From Hyphomicrobiales bacterium (lineage in GTDB: Bacteria > Pseudomonadota > Alphaproteobacteria > Rhizobiales > Xanthobacteraceae), in NCBI GenBank assembly GCA_017305715.1, contig JAFKKG010000014.1:62001-126000 (forward strand): DNA of 64,000 nt. The letters run 5' to 3'. The notes under the pieces were generated by a model. The model was given only the letters and a program-made list of their open reading frames with translations, had not been told where the DNA came from and did not search any database. Made by a program: the position numbers and the translations under genes. Positions 10,059-18,968 of this stretch are shown in pieces. Every line of letters begins with the position of its first letter. The stretch's first letter is position 1.

Positions 10059-10769
10059 ATGCAGCCAGCCAATATAGCTCCGAAAGACCGGTTGATCGTG
10101 GCGCTCGATCTGCCCGGCGTCGCCGAGGCCGAAGCGATGGTGGCGCGGCTCGGCGACAGCGTGACGTTCTACAAGATCGGCTATCAGCTCGGCTATGCCG
10201 GCGGCCTGCCGCTGGCTCGTCAATTGTCGGATGCGGGCAAGAAGGTGTTTCTCGATCTCAAGATGCACGATATCGGCAACACGGTCGCGCGGGGGGTCGA
10301 GAGCGTGGCCAAATTAGGTGCGACTTTTCTCACCGTGCACGCCTATCCGCAGACCATGAAGGCTGCCGTCGAGGCACGCGCCGGATCGGGCTTGAAGATT
10401 CTCGCCGTCACCGTGCTGACCTCCTATGACGACGGCGACCTGCATGCCGCCGGCTATCGCCTCAACGTCTCCGATCTGGTCGAGGCGCGCGCCCAGCAGG
10501 CGCAGGTGCTCGGCGTCGACGGGATCGTGAGTTCGCCGGAAGAGGCGGCAAGCCTGCGCAAGATCGTCGGTCACCAGATGAACCTGGTGACGCCCGGCAT
10601 CCGTCCCGCGGGCTCCGCGACCGGCGACCAGAAGCGCATCATGACGCCTTCGCGCGCGATCGCCGCCGGCGCGGATTACCTGGTGGTGGGACGGCCGGTC
10701 ACCGAGGCCGCCGATCCCAAAGCCGCCGCCGATGCCATTCAAGCCGAAATCGCGCAGGCGCTGGGCTGA
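10059..10769 (+). CDS. pyrF: Orotidine 5'-phosphate decarboxylase
   Basis: Last step of de novo UMP synthesis. The 236-residue TIM barrel has the substrate motif [10 protein letters not shown] at the N-terminus, the catalytic Lys/Asp/Lys array in [13 protein letters not shown], the phosphate-binding loop [20 protein letters not shown] and the terminal [12 protein letters not shown]. The ATG lies close behind the FMN reductase stop, suggesting translational coupling. A DUF1330 gene follows after 41 bp. Confidence 0.97.
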   Translation: MQPANIAPKDRLIVALDLPGVAEAEAMVARLGDSVTFYKIGYQLGYAGGLPLARQLSDAGKKVFLDLKMHDIGNTVARGVESVAKLGATFLTVHAYPQTMKAAVEARAGSGLKILAVTVLTSYDDGDLHAAGYRLNVSDLVEARAQQAQVLGVDGIVSSPEEAASLRKIVGHQMNLVTPGIRPAGSATGDQKRIMTPSRAIAAGADYLVVGRPVTEAADPKAAADAIQAEIAQALG

Positions 10770-10810
10770 CCGCACGCAAAAGCAAGCCAAGAAGAGAAGG
10801 AAAACCGACG

Positions 10811-11116
10811 ATGGCCAAAGCCTACTGGATCGCACGCATCGATATTCACAACATGGATGGCTACAAGGACTACATCGCGCAGAACGGGGCGGTCTTCGCC
10901 AAATACGGCGCCAAATTCCTGGTGCGCGGCGGCGCGCATGAGGTCAAGGAAGGCACCTCGCGCTCGCGCAACGTGGTGCTCGAATTCAAGGATTATGCGA
11001 CCGCCTTGGCCTGCTACAATTCGCCGGAATATACCCGCCTGGTGGCGCTGCGCAGCCCGCATTCCGAGGGCGATCTCGTCATCATCGAAGGCTATGACGG
11101 CCCGCAGCCCGGGTGA
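10811..11116 (+). CDS. DUF1330 protein (dimeric alpha/beta barrel)
   Basis: A 101-residue protein of the DUF1330 family, ferredoxin-like dimeric alpha/beta barrels of unknown activity. Typical features: AYWIARIDIHNMDGYKDYI at the start, the GAKFLVRGG strand, VVLEFKDYATALACYNSPEY and a final strand VIIEGYDGP. The ATG follows agaagaaggaaaaccgacg, a good ribosome site. It is the third gene in a same-strand run with the FMN reductase and pyrF. Confidence 0.9.
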   Translation: MAKAYWIARIDIHNMDGYKDYIAQNGAVFAKYGAKFLVRGGAHEVKEGTSRSRNVVLEFKDYATALACYNSPEYTRLVALRSPHSEGDLVIIEGYDGPQPG

Positions 11117-11127
11117 GAGCTAATTAA

Positions 11128-11156
11128 GCCATGCCCGGGACAAGCCCGGGCATGGC
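11128..11156. repeat. Short perfect palindrome between DUF1330 and dapB
   Basis: Arms gccatgcccggg (11128-11139) and cccgggcatggc (11145-11156) pair perfectly around acaag. This is the short form of the 'cgtcatgcccggg' intergenic repeat seen at 23601-23679 and 33555-33644. It has no T-tract, so it is not an obvious intrinsic terminator. Confidence 0.7.
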
Positions 11157-11188
11157 GGGTATGCTATACGGCGTGAAGAGGTGAAGCC

Positions 11189-12004
11189 ATGGCCGACATG
11201 CGTCTGATCGTAGCTGGAGCCGGCGGCCGGATGGGCCGTGCGTTGACGCGTGTCATTTCGGAGACGGAGGGCGCGGTGGTCACCGGCGCGCTGGAAGCGC
11301 CGGGCTCGGCCTTGCTGGGCAAGGATTCCGGCGTGCTCGCGGGCCTGCCGGAAAACGGCGTCAAGCTCTCGGCCGATCTGTGGGAGCTCTCGGCGAATGC
11401 AGACGGCATTCTCGATTTCACAGTTCCGGCCGCCACCATCGCCAATGTCGCGATCGCCGCCGAACGCAAGCTGGTGCATGTGATCGGAACCACGGGGTTA
11501 TCAGGGTCCGACATGGCCGTGATCAAGAGCGTGACCTCCCGCGCCATCGTGGTGCAATCAGGCAATATGAGCCTCGGCGTCAACCTGCTGGCGGCTTTGG
11601 TGAAGCGGGTCGCGCAATCGCTCGATACCGATTTCGATATCGAAATCCTCGAGATGCATCACAAGGCCAAGATCGACGCGCCGTCGGGCACGGCGCTGAT
11701 GCTGGGCGAAGCCGCCGCCGCCGGCCGCGGCGTCGACCTCGCCCTGCATTCGGCGCGCGGCCGCGACGGCATCACCGGCGCGCGCAAGGCCGGCGATATC
11801 GGGTTTGCGGCGCTGCGCGGCGGCACCGTCACCGGCGAACACAGCGTGATCTTCGCCGGTGCGATGGAACGCATCGAACTGACCCACCGGGCCGAGGACC
11901 GCACCATGTTCGCGCAGGGCGCCGTCAAGGCGGCGCTGTGGGCGAAAGACAAAAAGCCGGGCCTGTATTCGATGGCCGACGTGCTGGGCCTCGCCGACTT
12001 CTGA
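11189..12004 (+). CDS. dapB: 4-hydroxy-tetrahydrodipicolinate reductase
   Basis: Diaminopimelate/lysine pathway enzyme, 271 residues. The N-terminal Rossmann domain has the dinucleotide loop [12 protein letters not shown] (about residues 8-19); GTTGLS and [12 protein letters not shown] sit near the hinge; and the catalytic/substrate motif [16 protein letters not shown] lies near residue 155. The C-terminus is [26 protein letters not shown]. It ends seven bases from the gpmI stop, which is convergent. A palindromic repeat lies upstream. Confidence 0.98.
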   Translation: MADMRLIVAGAGGRMGRALTRVISETEGAVVTGALEAPGSALLGKDSGVLAGLPENGVKLSADLWELSANADGILDFTVPAATIANVAIAAERKLVHVIGTTGLSGSDMAVIKSVTSRAIVVQSGNMSLGVNLLAALVKRVAQSLDTDFDIEILEMHHKAKIDAPSGTALMLGEAAAAGRGVDLALHSARGRDGITGARKAGDIGFAALRGGTVTGEHSVIFAGAMERIELTHRAEDRTMFAQGAVKAALWAKDKKPGLYSMADVLGLADF

Positions 12005-12011
12005 CGCAGCT

Positions 12012-13538
12012 TTACTTGTTCGGTCGCAGCAGGGACATGCCGGTCATCTCGGCCGGTTTCGGCAACTGCATCAGATCGAGCAGCGTCGGTGCCAGATCGG
12101 CCAGCCGGCCTTCCGCCAGCGTCACGTCGCCGCCGCCTTGCAGCAGCAGGGGCACCGGGTTCGTCGTGTGCGCGGTATGCGGGCCGCCGGTGACGGGGTC
12201 GCGCATCATTTCGCAATTGCCGTGATCGGCCGTCACCAGCAGCGCGCCGCCGGATCGTTCGATCGCCGCGGAGATTTTCCCGAGCCCGGTATCCACGGTT
12301 TCGACCGCCTTGATCGCCGCCTTGAGGTCTCCGGTGTGGCCGACCATGTCCGGATTGGCGTAGTTCAGGACGATCAGATCGTACTTGCCTGAATCGATCG
12401 CCTCCACGGCCTTCGCCGTCAGTTCGGCCGCCGACATCTCCGGCTGCAAATCATAGGTCGCGACCTTGGGGGAAGGCACCATGATGCGGTCTTCGCCGAC
12501 AAAAGGTTCTTCCCGTCCGCCGTTGAGGAAGTAGGTGACGTGCGGATATTTCTCCGTCTCCGCCATCCGCAACTGGGTGCGGCTCGCCGCGGCGGTGACT
12601 TCGCCAAGGATGTTCGGAAACGCCTGCGGCGGAAATATCGTCTGCATCAGCTTGTCGAGATCGGCGCTGTATTGCGTCATGCCGACAGCGGCGGCGAACT
12701 TGACGCTGCGCTTGCGCGGAAAACCATCGAACGACGGATCGAGCATCGCGCCGAGAATCTCGCGGACGCGGTCGGCGCGGAAGTTGAAGCTGAGCACGCC
12801 GTCGCCATCCTTGATCCCGGCGTAATTGCCGATCACCGCCGGCACCACGAACTCGTCGGTGACATCATGCGCATAGGCATCCGACATGGCCGCTTGCGCG
12901 TCGGCAAAATGCGGACCGTCAGCTTCGACGATGGCGTTATAGGCCTTGGCGACGCGATCCCAGCGCTTGTCGCGGTCCATCGCGTAGTATCGCCCGACGA
13001 CGGTCGCGACCGGAACCTGTGGCGGCAGCGCCGCGGAGAGCCGCTTCAAATCGTCGGCGCCCGATCGCGGCGGCGTATCGCGTCCGTCGGTGAGCGCGTG
13101 GACAACCGCCGGCACGCCAAGATCCGTGAGGATGGCGGCCAGCGCCGCGACGTGATCCTGATGCGAATGCACGCCGCCCGGCGACACCAGGCCGAGCAGA
13201 TGACAGGTGCCGCCGCTCTGCTTCAGCGCCTGGACCAGCGCGCCGAGCGCCTTTGCGGACTTGATCTCACCAGACGCAATGGCGTCGCTGATCCGCGGCA
13301 GGTCCTGCATCACCACGCGGCCGGCGCCGATGTTGAGGTGGCCCACTTCGGAATTGCCCATCTGGCCGTCGGGCAGCCCGACATCCCGTCCTGACGTCCT
13401 CAGGAAGGCGCGCGGACCCGTGTTCCACAAACGATCGAAATTCGGTGTCTTGGCCTGACGAACGGCATTGTCGGCCGAATCCTCGCGCCAGCCCCAACCA
13501 TCCAGTATCGCTAGCATCACCGGGCGACGTTTCTGCAT
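12012..13538 (-). CDS. gpmI: 2,3-bisphosphoglycerate-independent phosphoglycerate mutase
   Basis: Glycolytic 3-/2-phosphoglycerate interconversion by a Mn-dependent alkaline-phosphatase-fold enzyme. It has 508 residues, the expected size. It starts with metal motif LAILDGWGWRED, carries the phosphoserine region DGQMGNSEVGHLNIGAGRVV, and ends with the second metal cluster NYANPDMVGHTGD then VTADHGNCEMM and HTAHTTNPVPLL. It converges on dapB. In related genera I recall the cofactor-dependent gpmA beside dapB; here gpmI stands there on the opposite strand. Confidence 0.97.
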   Translation of the reverse strand: MQKRRPVMLAILDGWGWREDSADNAVRQAKTPNFDRLWNTGPRAFLRTSGRDVGLPDGQMGNSEVGHLNIGAGRVVMQDLPRISDAIASGEIKSAKALGALVQALKQSGGTCHLLGLVSPGGVHSHQDHVAALAAILTDLGVPAVVHALTDGRDTPPRSGADDLKRLSAALPPQVPVATVVGRYYAMDRDKRWDRVAKAYNAIVEADGPHFADAQAAMSDAYAHDVTDEFVVPAVIGNYAGIKDGDGVLSFNFRADRVREILGAMLDPSFDGFPRKRSVKFAAAVGMTQYSADLDKLMQTIFPPQAFPNILGEVTAAASRTQLRMAETEKYPHVTYFLNGGREEPFVGEDRIMVPSPKVATYDLQPEMSAAELTAKAVEAIDSGKYDLIVLNYANPDMVGHTGDLKAAIKAVETVDTGLGKISAAIERSGGALLVTADHGNCEMMRDPVTGGPHTAHTTNPVPLLLQGGGDVTLAEGRLADLAPTLLDLMQLPKPAEMTGMSLLRPNK

Positions 13539-13678
13539 CGACGGGCCTTTCGCTGTTTATCCCAGCGTGGTTGTGAGCGATCGTTATGCGCTCGTCAATC
13601 GAGGCGCGCGTGCCGTGTTCCCGGCGAGGGCTCAGCGGGCTCGACATATCAGCTATGGGTAACGGGAGGCCACGTTAC

Positions 13679-13759
13679 CGTCATTCCGGGGCGATGCGCA
13701 GCGTCGAACCCGGAATCTCGAGATTCCGGGTTCACACTTCGCGTGCCCCGGAATGACGG
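13679..13759. repeat. Palindromic intergenic repeat family D, copy 1
   Basis: A long inverted repeat with outer arms ccgtcattccggggc and gccccggaatgacggc, and an inner pair around cggaatctcgagattccg. Similar blocks recur at 58729-58823. It lies between gpmI and the methyltransferase gene and ends nine bases before that gene's stop codon. Confidence 0.75.
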
Positions 13760-13767
13760 CGTCCAAT

Positions 13768-14685
13768 TTAATGCAACCCCACCTGTCCAGCTTCCCAGCC
13801 CAGCATCGCCTGCTTGCGGGTGATGCCCCAGTGATAGCCGGTCAGCGCGCCGCCCTTGCCGAGGGCGCGATGGCAGGGCACCACGAACGATACCGGGTTG
13901 CGGCCGACCGCGGCGCCGACGGCGCGTGACGCCTTCGGATTTTTGATCTTGTTGGCGATGTCGGAATAGCAGACCGCGCGGCCCATCGGGATCTTCAGCA
14001 GGGTTTCCCAGACGCGGACCTCGAAGTCGGTGCCGATCAGGACCACGCGCAGCGGCTGGTCCGGACGCCACATCCTGGTGTCGAAGATGCGCTGCGCCAG
14101 AGCGGCGGTGCCGTCGCGGTCCTCGACATAGGTCGCGTTCGGCCAGCGCCGCTTCATGTCGGCGAACGAGGCCGGCTCCTCGCCGGGGTCGGCGAAGGCC
14201 AGGCCGGCAAGGCCGCGGCCGCTGGCGATCACGATCGCGGTGCCGAACGGGGAGGGATGGAACCCGTAGCGCAAGGTCATGCCGGCGCCGCCGTTCTTCC
14301 ATTCGCCCGGCGACATCGCTTCATGCGTCACGAACAGATCGTGCAGCCGGCCCGGACCCGACAGGCCCGAATCGAGCGCGGCGTCGAGCACGCTGGCGGA
14401 GTCGCGCAGCAGTCCCTTGGCGTGATCGAGCGTCAGCGCCTGCATGAAATCCTTCGGCGTCAGCCCGGCCCAGCGGCGGAACAGCAGATGCAGTTCATCC
14501 GGCGTCACGGAAGCGGCGTCCGCCATCGCCTCGATGGTCGGCTGCGTGCGCCAGTGCTCCGAAATGAAGGCGATGGCGCGGCGCACCGAATCATAGTCGC
14601 GCAGCGCGGCGTTCTGGGGGCCCGGCTTGGCCAGGCGCTGGTCATGTATGGCGAGTGTCATCATGGGATCAGATTTAGGGCTCAT
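13768..14685 (-). CDS. AraC-HTH / O6-methylguanine-DNA methyltransferase fusion (Ada-like)
   Basis: Repairs O6-alkylguanine by irreversible transfer to a cysteine and carries a DNA-binding domain. The AraC-type HTH spans about residues 20-115 (DEL HLLFRRWAGLTPKDF, then LDAALDSGLSGPGRLHDLF), and the methyltransferase domain follows, with the acceptor Cys271 in VVPCHRALGKGGALTGYHWG. The N-terminal zinc/phosphotriester domain of E. coli Ada is absent. The start at 14685 is preferred: gttggagcgtcgg gives a good Shine-Dalgarno, while the upstream ATG (14781) lies inside a repeat copy. Result: 305 residues. Confidence 0.9.
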   Translation of the reverse strand: MSPKSDPMMTLAIHDQRLAKPGPQNAALRDYDSVRRAIAFISEHWRTQPTIEAMADAASVTPDELHLLFRRWAGLTPKDFMQALTLDHAKGLLRDSASVLDAALDSGLSGPGRLHDLFVTHEAMSPGEWKNGGAGMTLRYGFHPSPFGTAIVIASGRGLAGLAFADPGEEPASFADMKRRWPNATYVEDRDGTAALAQRIFDTRMWRPDQPLRVVLIGTDFEVRVWETLLKIPMGRAVCYSDIANKIKNPKASRAVGAAVGRNPVSFVVPCHRALGKGGALTGYHWGITRKQAMLGWEAGQVGLH

Positions 14686-14727
14686 CCGACGCTCCAACCA
14701 CCCGATTTCCGACAAGCCTTCCATGGC

Positions 14728-14779
14728 GATTGCAAGCGAAGCGGGCTCCGGTTCGCGTGAAGAAGACGCGTCAAAACTC
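14728..14779. repeat. Intergenic repeat family A, copy 2
   Basis: The core ctccggttcgcgtgaagaag plus acgcgtcaaaactc matches, in inverted sense, the copies at 792-837 and 46187-46246. The reading frame of the Ada-like gene stays open through it, which would mislead a start call, and its end touches the stop codon of the DUF2244 gene. Confidence 0.6.
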
Positions 14780-15299
14780 AACTCGTCGGATTGTAGGTGA
14801 TGCCACGTTTCGCGGCCTGCAAGGAGGCCAGTAACGCCTTGGCAAAGCTTGCTTTTTCGTCCGGCCCCAAAAAACTGCCGACCGAGACGTGGCGGCCCCT
14901 GGAGACCAGATAGAGCCGCTCGATGCCGAATTCCGCGTGGCTCTTCTGGTCAAGCCGGACCCAGAGCGGATTGAGCACCCATTCCACCACGTGGCCGCGG
15001 TGGCTGATCCGGCGCACCCGCAGCTCCGACGGCGTCACCGTGATTTCCTCCGACGCGTCGCCGCGGCGGAAATTGACCCGGAAGGCCCAGTAGATCACGA
15101 GCACATCGAGCCCGAAGAAACCGAACACCGGCCAGGCGCCCATCAGCAGAAACGCGATGCCGGTTGCAAAGCTGACCGCGCCGACGAACGCCATCAGCAC
15201 CAGAAAGCCGGTGCGGTTGAGCGAGCGATGCGGCGTCAGCCGCGCCGAAAAAAGCTTCGGCTGGTCGCCCAGGGGATCAAAGTCGTTGCTTGCGGTCAT
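14778..15299 (-). CDS. DUF2244 membrane protein
   Basis: A 173-residue inner-membrane protein. Two adjacent hydrophobic helices follow the N-terminus (FLVLMAFVGAVSFATGIAFL and MGAWPVFGFFGLDVLVIYWA), then a cytoplasmic beta-rich part with ITVTPSELRVRRISHRG and WVRLDQKSHAEFGIERLYLV. This is the DUF2244 layout. Function unknown; members often neighbour respiratory or repair genes. It is divergent from nth with 22 bp between start codons, so their promoters overlap. Confidence 0.88.
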   Translation of the reverse strand: MTASNDFDPLGDQPKLFSARLTPHRSLNRTGFLVLMAFVGAVSFATGIAFLLMGAWPVFGFFGLDVLVIYWAFRVNFRRGDASEEITVTPSELRVRRISHRGHVVEWVLNPLWVRLDQKSHAEFGIERLYLVSRGRHVSVGSFLGPDEKASFAKALLASLQAAKRGITYNPTS

Positions 15300-15321
15300 G
15301 GTGGGTCAGTATACCCGGATC

Positions 15322-16101
15322 ATGGCCAAAATCATCCGCGCGATAGCTGCCAAGAAGAAGCCCGTGCCCAAGAAGGCGGCGAGGTCCACAGCGAAAAAAC
15401 CAGCCAAAGCGGCTCCAAAGCCCCCGGCGAAGAAACCACCAAGACCAAAGCCACCGAAATCAAGCCCCTGGACGGCGGAAGAGGTCTATGAAGCCTTCAG
15501 CCGGTTTCGCAAGGCCAATCCGGAGCCGAAGGGCGAGCTGGAGCATCTCAACCCCTACACGCTGCTGGTCGCCGTGGTGCTGTCGGCGCAGGCCACCGAC
15601 GCCGGCGTCAACCGGGCGACGCGCCCGCTGTTTGCGATCGCCGACACGCCGGAAAAGATGCTCGCGCTCGGCGAGGACACGGTGCGCGACTACATCAAGA
15701 CCATCGGGCTCTACCGCAACAAGGCCAAAAACGTCATCGCGCTGTCGGAGAAACTGATCGCCGAATTCGGCGGCGAGGTGCCGCGGACCCGCGCCGAGAT
15801 CGAAACGCTGCCCGGCGCCGGCCGCAAGACCGCCAATGTCGTGCTCAACATGGCCTTTGGCGAGCACACGATGGCGGTGGATACCCATGTCTTCCGGGTC
15901 GGCAACCGCACCGGAATGGCGCCCGGTAACAACGTGCTCGAGGTCGAGCTCGGGCTGGAGAAGATCATTCCATCCGAGTTCATGCTGCACGCCCATCATT
16001 GGCTGATCCTGCACGGCCGCTATATTTGCCTCGCCCGCAAGCCGCGCTGTGACGTGTGTGTGATCAATGATCTTTGCAGGTGGCCGGAAAAGACGGTCTG
16101 A
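15322..16101 (+). CDS. nth: Endonuclease III (DNA glycosylase/AP lyase)
   Basis: Base-excision repair of oxidised pyrimidines. 259 residues from the ATG at 15322; earlier in-frame starts run into the divergent DUF2244 gene. The helix-hairpin-helix LPGAGRKTANVV holds catalytic Lys169, and Asp187 is in AVDTHVFRVGNR. The iron-sulfur ligands are Cys236, 243, 246 and 252 with the exact C-X6-C-X2-C-X5-C spacing. Residues 1-48 form an extra Lys/Pro/Ala-rich tail absent from E. coli Nth (211 residues), probably a disordered DNA-affinity extension. Confidence 0.96.
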   Translation: MAKIIRAIAAKKKPVPKKAARSTAKKPAKAAPKPPAKKPPRPKPPKSSPWTAEEVYEAFSRFRKANPEPKGELEHLNPYTLLVAVVLSAQATDAGVNRATRPLFAIADTPEKMLALGEDTVRDYIKTIGLYRNKAKNVIALSEKLIAEFGGEVPRTRAEIETLPGAGRKTANVVLNMAFGEHTMAVDTHVFRVGNRTGMAPGNNVLEVELGLEKIIPSEFMLHAHHWLILHGRYICLARKPRCDVCVINDLCRWPEKTV

Positions 16102-16165
16102 GGCATCATCGTGGCGAGATCCCGATATGCCTCGTCCGGCATTCGGGAAAGCATGGGGGATTGCC

Positions 16166-17362
16166 GTGAGTCAGCAGGAACAGATCAGTCCGTCGGCACA
16201 GGCAAATTCAAGCGCATCGGCCGCGTCTTCATCCGCCGCAGCCGCTGCGTCGTCCAGCGCGGCGCCTGCTTCGGCGAGCCCTTCTGCAAGCTCTCCATCA
16301 GGTTCTTCCTGGGCTCGCTTCGCGATCCCGCTGTTCGCCGTGCTGGTCGCGTTCGGCTTCATTGCGCTGGCGACGCTGCGCTGGGACGCCTGGGTCGGCG
16401 GCGCGGCCGTTCAGACCACGAACGACGCCTATGTTCGCGCCGAGCTGACCCGGCTCAGCAGCCGCGTCGCGGGGGAAGTCCTGACCGTCGCCGCCAATGA
16501 TTTCCAGCGCGTCAAGGCGGGCGAGTTGCTGATTCAGATCGATCCGGCCGACTACCAGGCCCAAGTTGCCCAGGCCGAAGCCAGTGTGGCGGCAGCGCAG
16601 GCCGCACTCGACAATCTGAACAATCAGGTCGAACTGCAATACGCCACCATCGCCCAGGCCGAGGCGCAGCTCGTCTCGGCGAACGCGCACGAGGTCGAGG
16701 CGCGCCAGGAACAGGAACGTCAGCAATCGCTGTCGCAAACCGAATCCGGCACGCGGCAGAAATTCGAACAGTCGACCGCGGCCTATGCCAAGGCGCAGGC
16801 CGATGTGCGCGCCAGCCGCGCGGTCATCGCAGCCCAACGTCACCAGATGGAAGTGCTGGCCGGTACCAAGAAACAGCGCGCCGCGGATGTGCTCGGCGCA
16901 CAAGCCGCGCTGGCCGCCGCGCGCTTGAAACTCGGCTATACCAGGATCACTGCGCCGTTCGACGGTGTGGTCGGCGAACGCCAGGTTCAGCAGGGCGATT
17001 ACGTCAATGTCGGCAGCAACCTGATCAATGTCGTGCCGCTGCCGAATGTCTATGTGATCGCCAATTACAAGGAAACCCAGCTCACGCGGGTCAAGCCCGG
17101 CCAAGCCGTCGACATCACGGTCGACACCTTTCCGAACGAAAAACTGCATGGCCGCGTCGAGCGGATCTCGCCCGCCAGCGGATCGCAATTCGCGCTGCTG
17201 CCGCCCGACAATGCCACCGGCAATTTCACCAAGGTCGTGCAGCGCATTCCGGTCCGCATCGCGCTCGACAAGAACCAGCCGCTGCTGGAGCGGCTGCTGC
17301 CGGGCATGTCGGTCGTAACCAATATTCGTACCGACGCTGCGGGGACGGATGGCGGACGCTGA
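16166..17362 (+). CDS. HlyD/EmrA-family membrane fusion protein
   Basis: Periplasmic adaptor of a multidrug efflux pump. After a low-complexity Ser/Ala tail (about 1-48) comes one transmembrane helix (FAIPLFAVLVAFGFIALATL, about 51-70). Then follow a lipoyl half (DAYVRAELTRLSSRVAGEVL), a long coiled-coil hairpin rich in Ala/Gln (about 130-250), and the second lipoyl/beta-barrel part (LGYTRITAPFDGVVGERQVQ). A GTG start at 16166 follows ggggga at good spacing; an in-frame ATG at 16127 is the alternative. It overlaps the MFS partner gene by 14 bp. Confidence 0.9.
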   Translation: MSQQEQISPSAQANSSASAASSSAAAAASSSAAPASASPSASSPSGSSWARFAIPLFAVLVAFGFIALATLRWDAWVGGAAVQTTNDAYVRAELTRLSSRVAGEVLTVAANDFQRVKAGELLIQIDPADYQAQVAQAEASVAAAQAALDNLNNQVELQYATIAQAEAQLVSANAHEVEARQEQERQQSLSQTESGTRQKFEQSTAAYAKAQADVRASRAVIAAQRHQMEVLAGTKKQRAADVLGAQAALAAARLKLGYTRITAPFDGVVGERQVQQGDYVNVGSNLINVVPLPNVYVIANYKETQLTRVKPGQAVDITVDTFPNEKLHGRVERISPASGSQFALLPPDNATGNFTKVVQRIPVRIALDKNQPLLERLLPGMSVVTNIRTDAAGTDGGR

Positions 17363-18968
17363 TCAAGGGCCGATCTCGCGCGGCGGTATTGCCCCGCAGC
17401 CGCTGTTTGCGGTCGGCGCGGTGCTGCTCGGCTCGTTCCTCGCCAATTTCGACAGCCGGCTGACGTCGGTTGGGTTGGCGGATCTGCGCGGCGCCTTTTC
17501 GCTCGGGTTTGACGAGGGTGCCTGGCTCTCTACGGCGGGGATCGGCTCGCAGATTTTCATTGCGCCCGCGGTGGCGTGGCTTGCGACCGTGTTCGGCCTG
17601 CGCCGCGTGCTGGGCATTCCAAGCCTGGTCTATGCGCTGGTCTCGCTGGTGATCCCGTTCGTCCATGACTACACCACGCTGATCGTGCTCAGCATCGTGC
17701 ATGGCCTGTTGCTGGGGACCTTCGTGCCCGCGACGCTGATGATCGTGTTCCGCAACCTGCCGATCCGCTGGTGGCTGCCGGCGATCGCGATCTATTCCAT
17801 CCGGGTCGGATTCGCGCTGGATACCAGCACCTGGCTGGTCGGATTCTATATCGACAATTGGGGATGGCAGTGGCTGTACTGGCAGGGCGTGGCGATCGCA
17901 CCCTTGATGGGCCTGATGGTCTATCTCGGCACGCCCGCCGAGCCGGTCAATCGCAACCTGCTGCGCAATGCCGATTGGGGCGGCATGCTGCTGCTCGGCA
18001 CATCGGTCTCGATGATCTATGCCGGCCTCGATCAGGGCAACCGTCTCGACTGGCTGGGATCCGGCACCGTCATGGCGCTGCTGCTCGGCGGGGCCGCGCT
18101 GTTCATTCTGTTTCTGATCAATGAGGCGCTGGCTCCTGAGCCCTGGGCCCATGTCAACGTGCTGTTCTCGCGCAACATCGGGCTCTCGCTCGTCGTCATC
18201 CTGCTCTACACCCTGACCAGCCTGTCCAATTCATCGCTGGTGCCGAATTTTCTCGGTGTCGTCGGCGGGCTGCGGCCCGAACAGACCGGCGTGCTGTTGC
18301 TGACCTATGGCGCGTTGCCGATGTTCGTGCTGGTGCCGGTATCGATCTATCTGCTCCGGCATTTCGACCCGCGCGCCGTGCTGGTGGTCGGATTGTCGGC
18401 TTTCGCGGCCGCCAATCTGCTGGGAACGCAACTCAGCCACGACTGGGCGCGCGGCGACTTCGTCACCATCGTCATGCTGCAATCGATCGGACAGGCGTTT
18501 ACGCTGCTGCCGATCATCATTCTCGCGCTTTCCAATTCCGATCCGGCCCGCGCGACGTCGTTCGCCGCCTATATCCAGATCATGCGGCTCGGCGGGGCGG
18601 AAATCGGCGTCGCGCTGATGGGGACCTGGCTGCGGGTGCGCGAGCAGATTCATTCCAACACCCTCGGACAGCATATCGAAAACGGCAGCGTCGACGTGAC
18701 GCGCGTGCTCAAGAAGCTGTCGGAGTTCTTTGCCAGCCATGGCGCGGCAGCGGCCCCGGGACGGGCGCTCGGAACGCTATCGGCGTGGGTTCAGCGCGAG
18801 GCGAACACGCTGGCCTATATCGACGGGTTCTGGCTGTGTTTCTGGCTGGCGATGGTGGCGCTTGGCGTCACCGCGCTCATCACCCGCGCGCCGCCGGGCC
18901 CGTTTACGCCGGCGCCGTTTGGTTTTGCCAAGGGCGTGCTGCGGCGGTGCGGCGTCGCCGTGCGGTAA
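17349..18968 (+). CDS. MFS efflux transporter, DHA2 (EmrB-like) family
   Basis: Proton-driven exporter of the 14-helix type, 539 residues, forming a pump with the adaptor encoded just upstream (14-bp overlap, so translationally coupled). The first helix LFAVGAVLLGSFLANFDSRL and the following GADLRGAF-like loop match EmrB relatives. The large insert before the last helix (LKKLSEFFASHGAAAAPGRA) is periplasmic, as is usual here. Substrate unknown. The stop codon abuts the stop of the convergent EI24 gene without a gap. Confidence 0.9.
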   Translation: MADADQGPISRGGIAPQPLFAVGAVLLGSFLANFDSRLTSVGLADLRGAFSLGFDEGAWLSTAGIGSQIFIAPAVAWLATVFGLRRVLGIPSLVYALVSLVIPFVHDYTTLIVLSIVHGLLLGTFVPATLMIVFRNLPIRWWLPAIAIYSIRVGFALDTSTWLVGFYIDNWGWQWLYWQGVAIAPLMGLMVYLGTPAEPVNRNLLRNADWGGMLLLGTSVSMIYAGLDQGNRLDWLGSGTVMALLLGGAALFILFLINEALAPEPWAHVNVLFSRNIGLSLVVILLYTLTSLSNSSLVPNFLGVVGGLRPEQTGVLLLTYGALPMFVLVPVSIYLLRHFDPRAVLVVGLSAFAAANLLGTQLSHDWARGDFVTIVMLQSIGQAFTLLPIIILALSNSDPARATSFAAYIQIMRLGGAEIGVALMGTWLRVREQIHSNTLGQHIENGSVDVTRVLKKLSEFFASHGAAAAPGRALGTLSAWVQREANTLAYIDGFWLCFWLAMVALGVTALITRAPPGPFTPAPFGFAKGVLRRCGVAVR

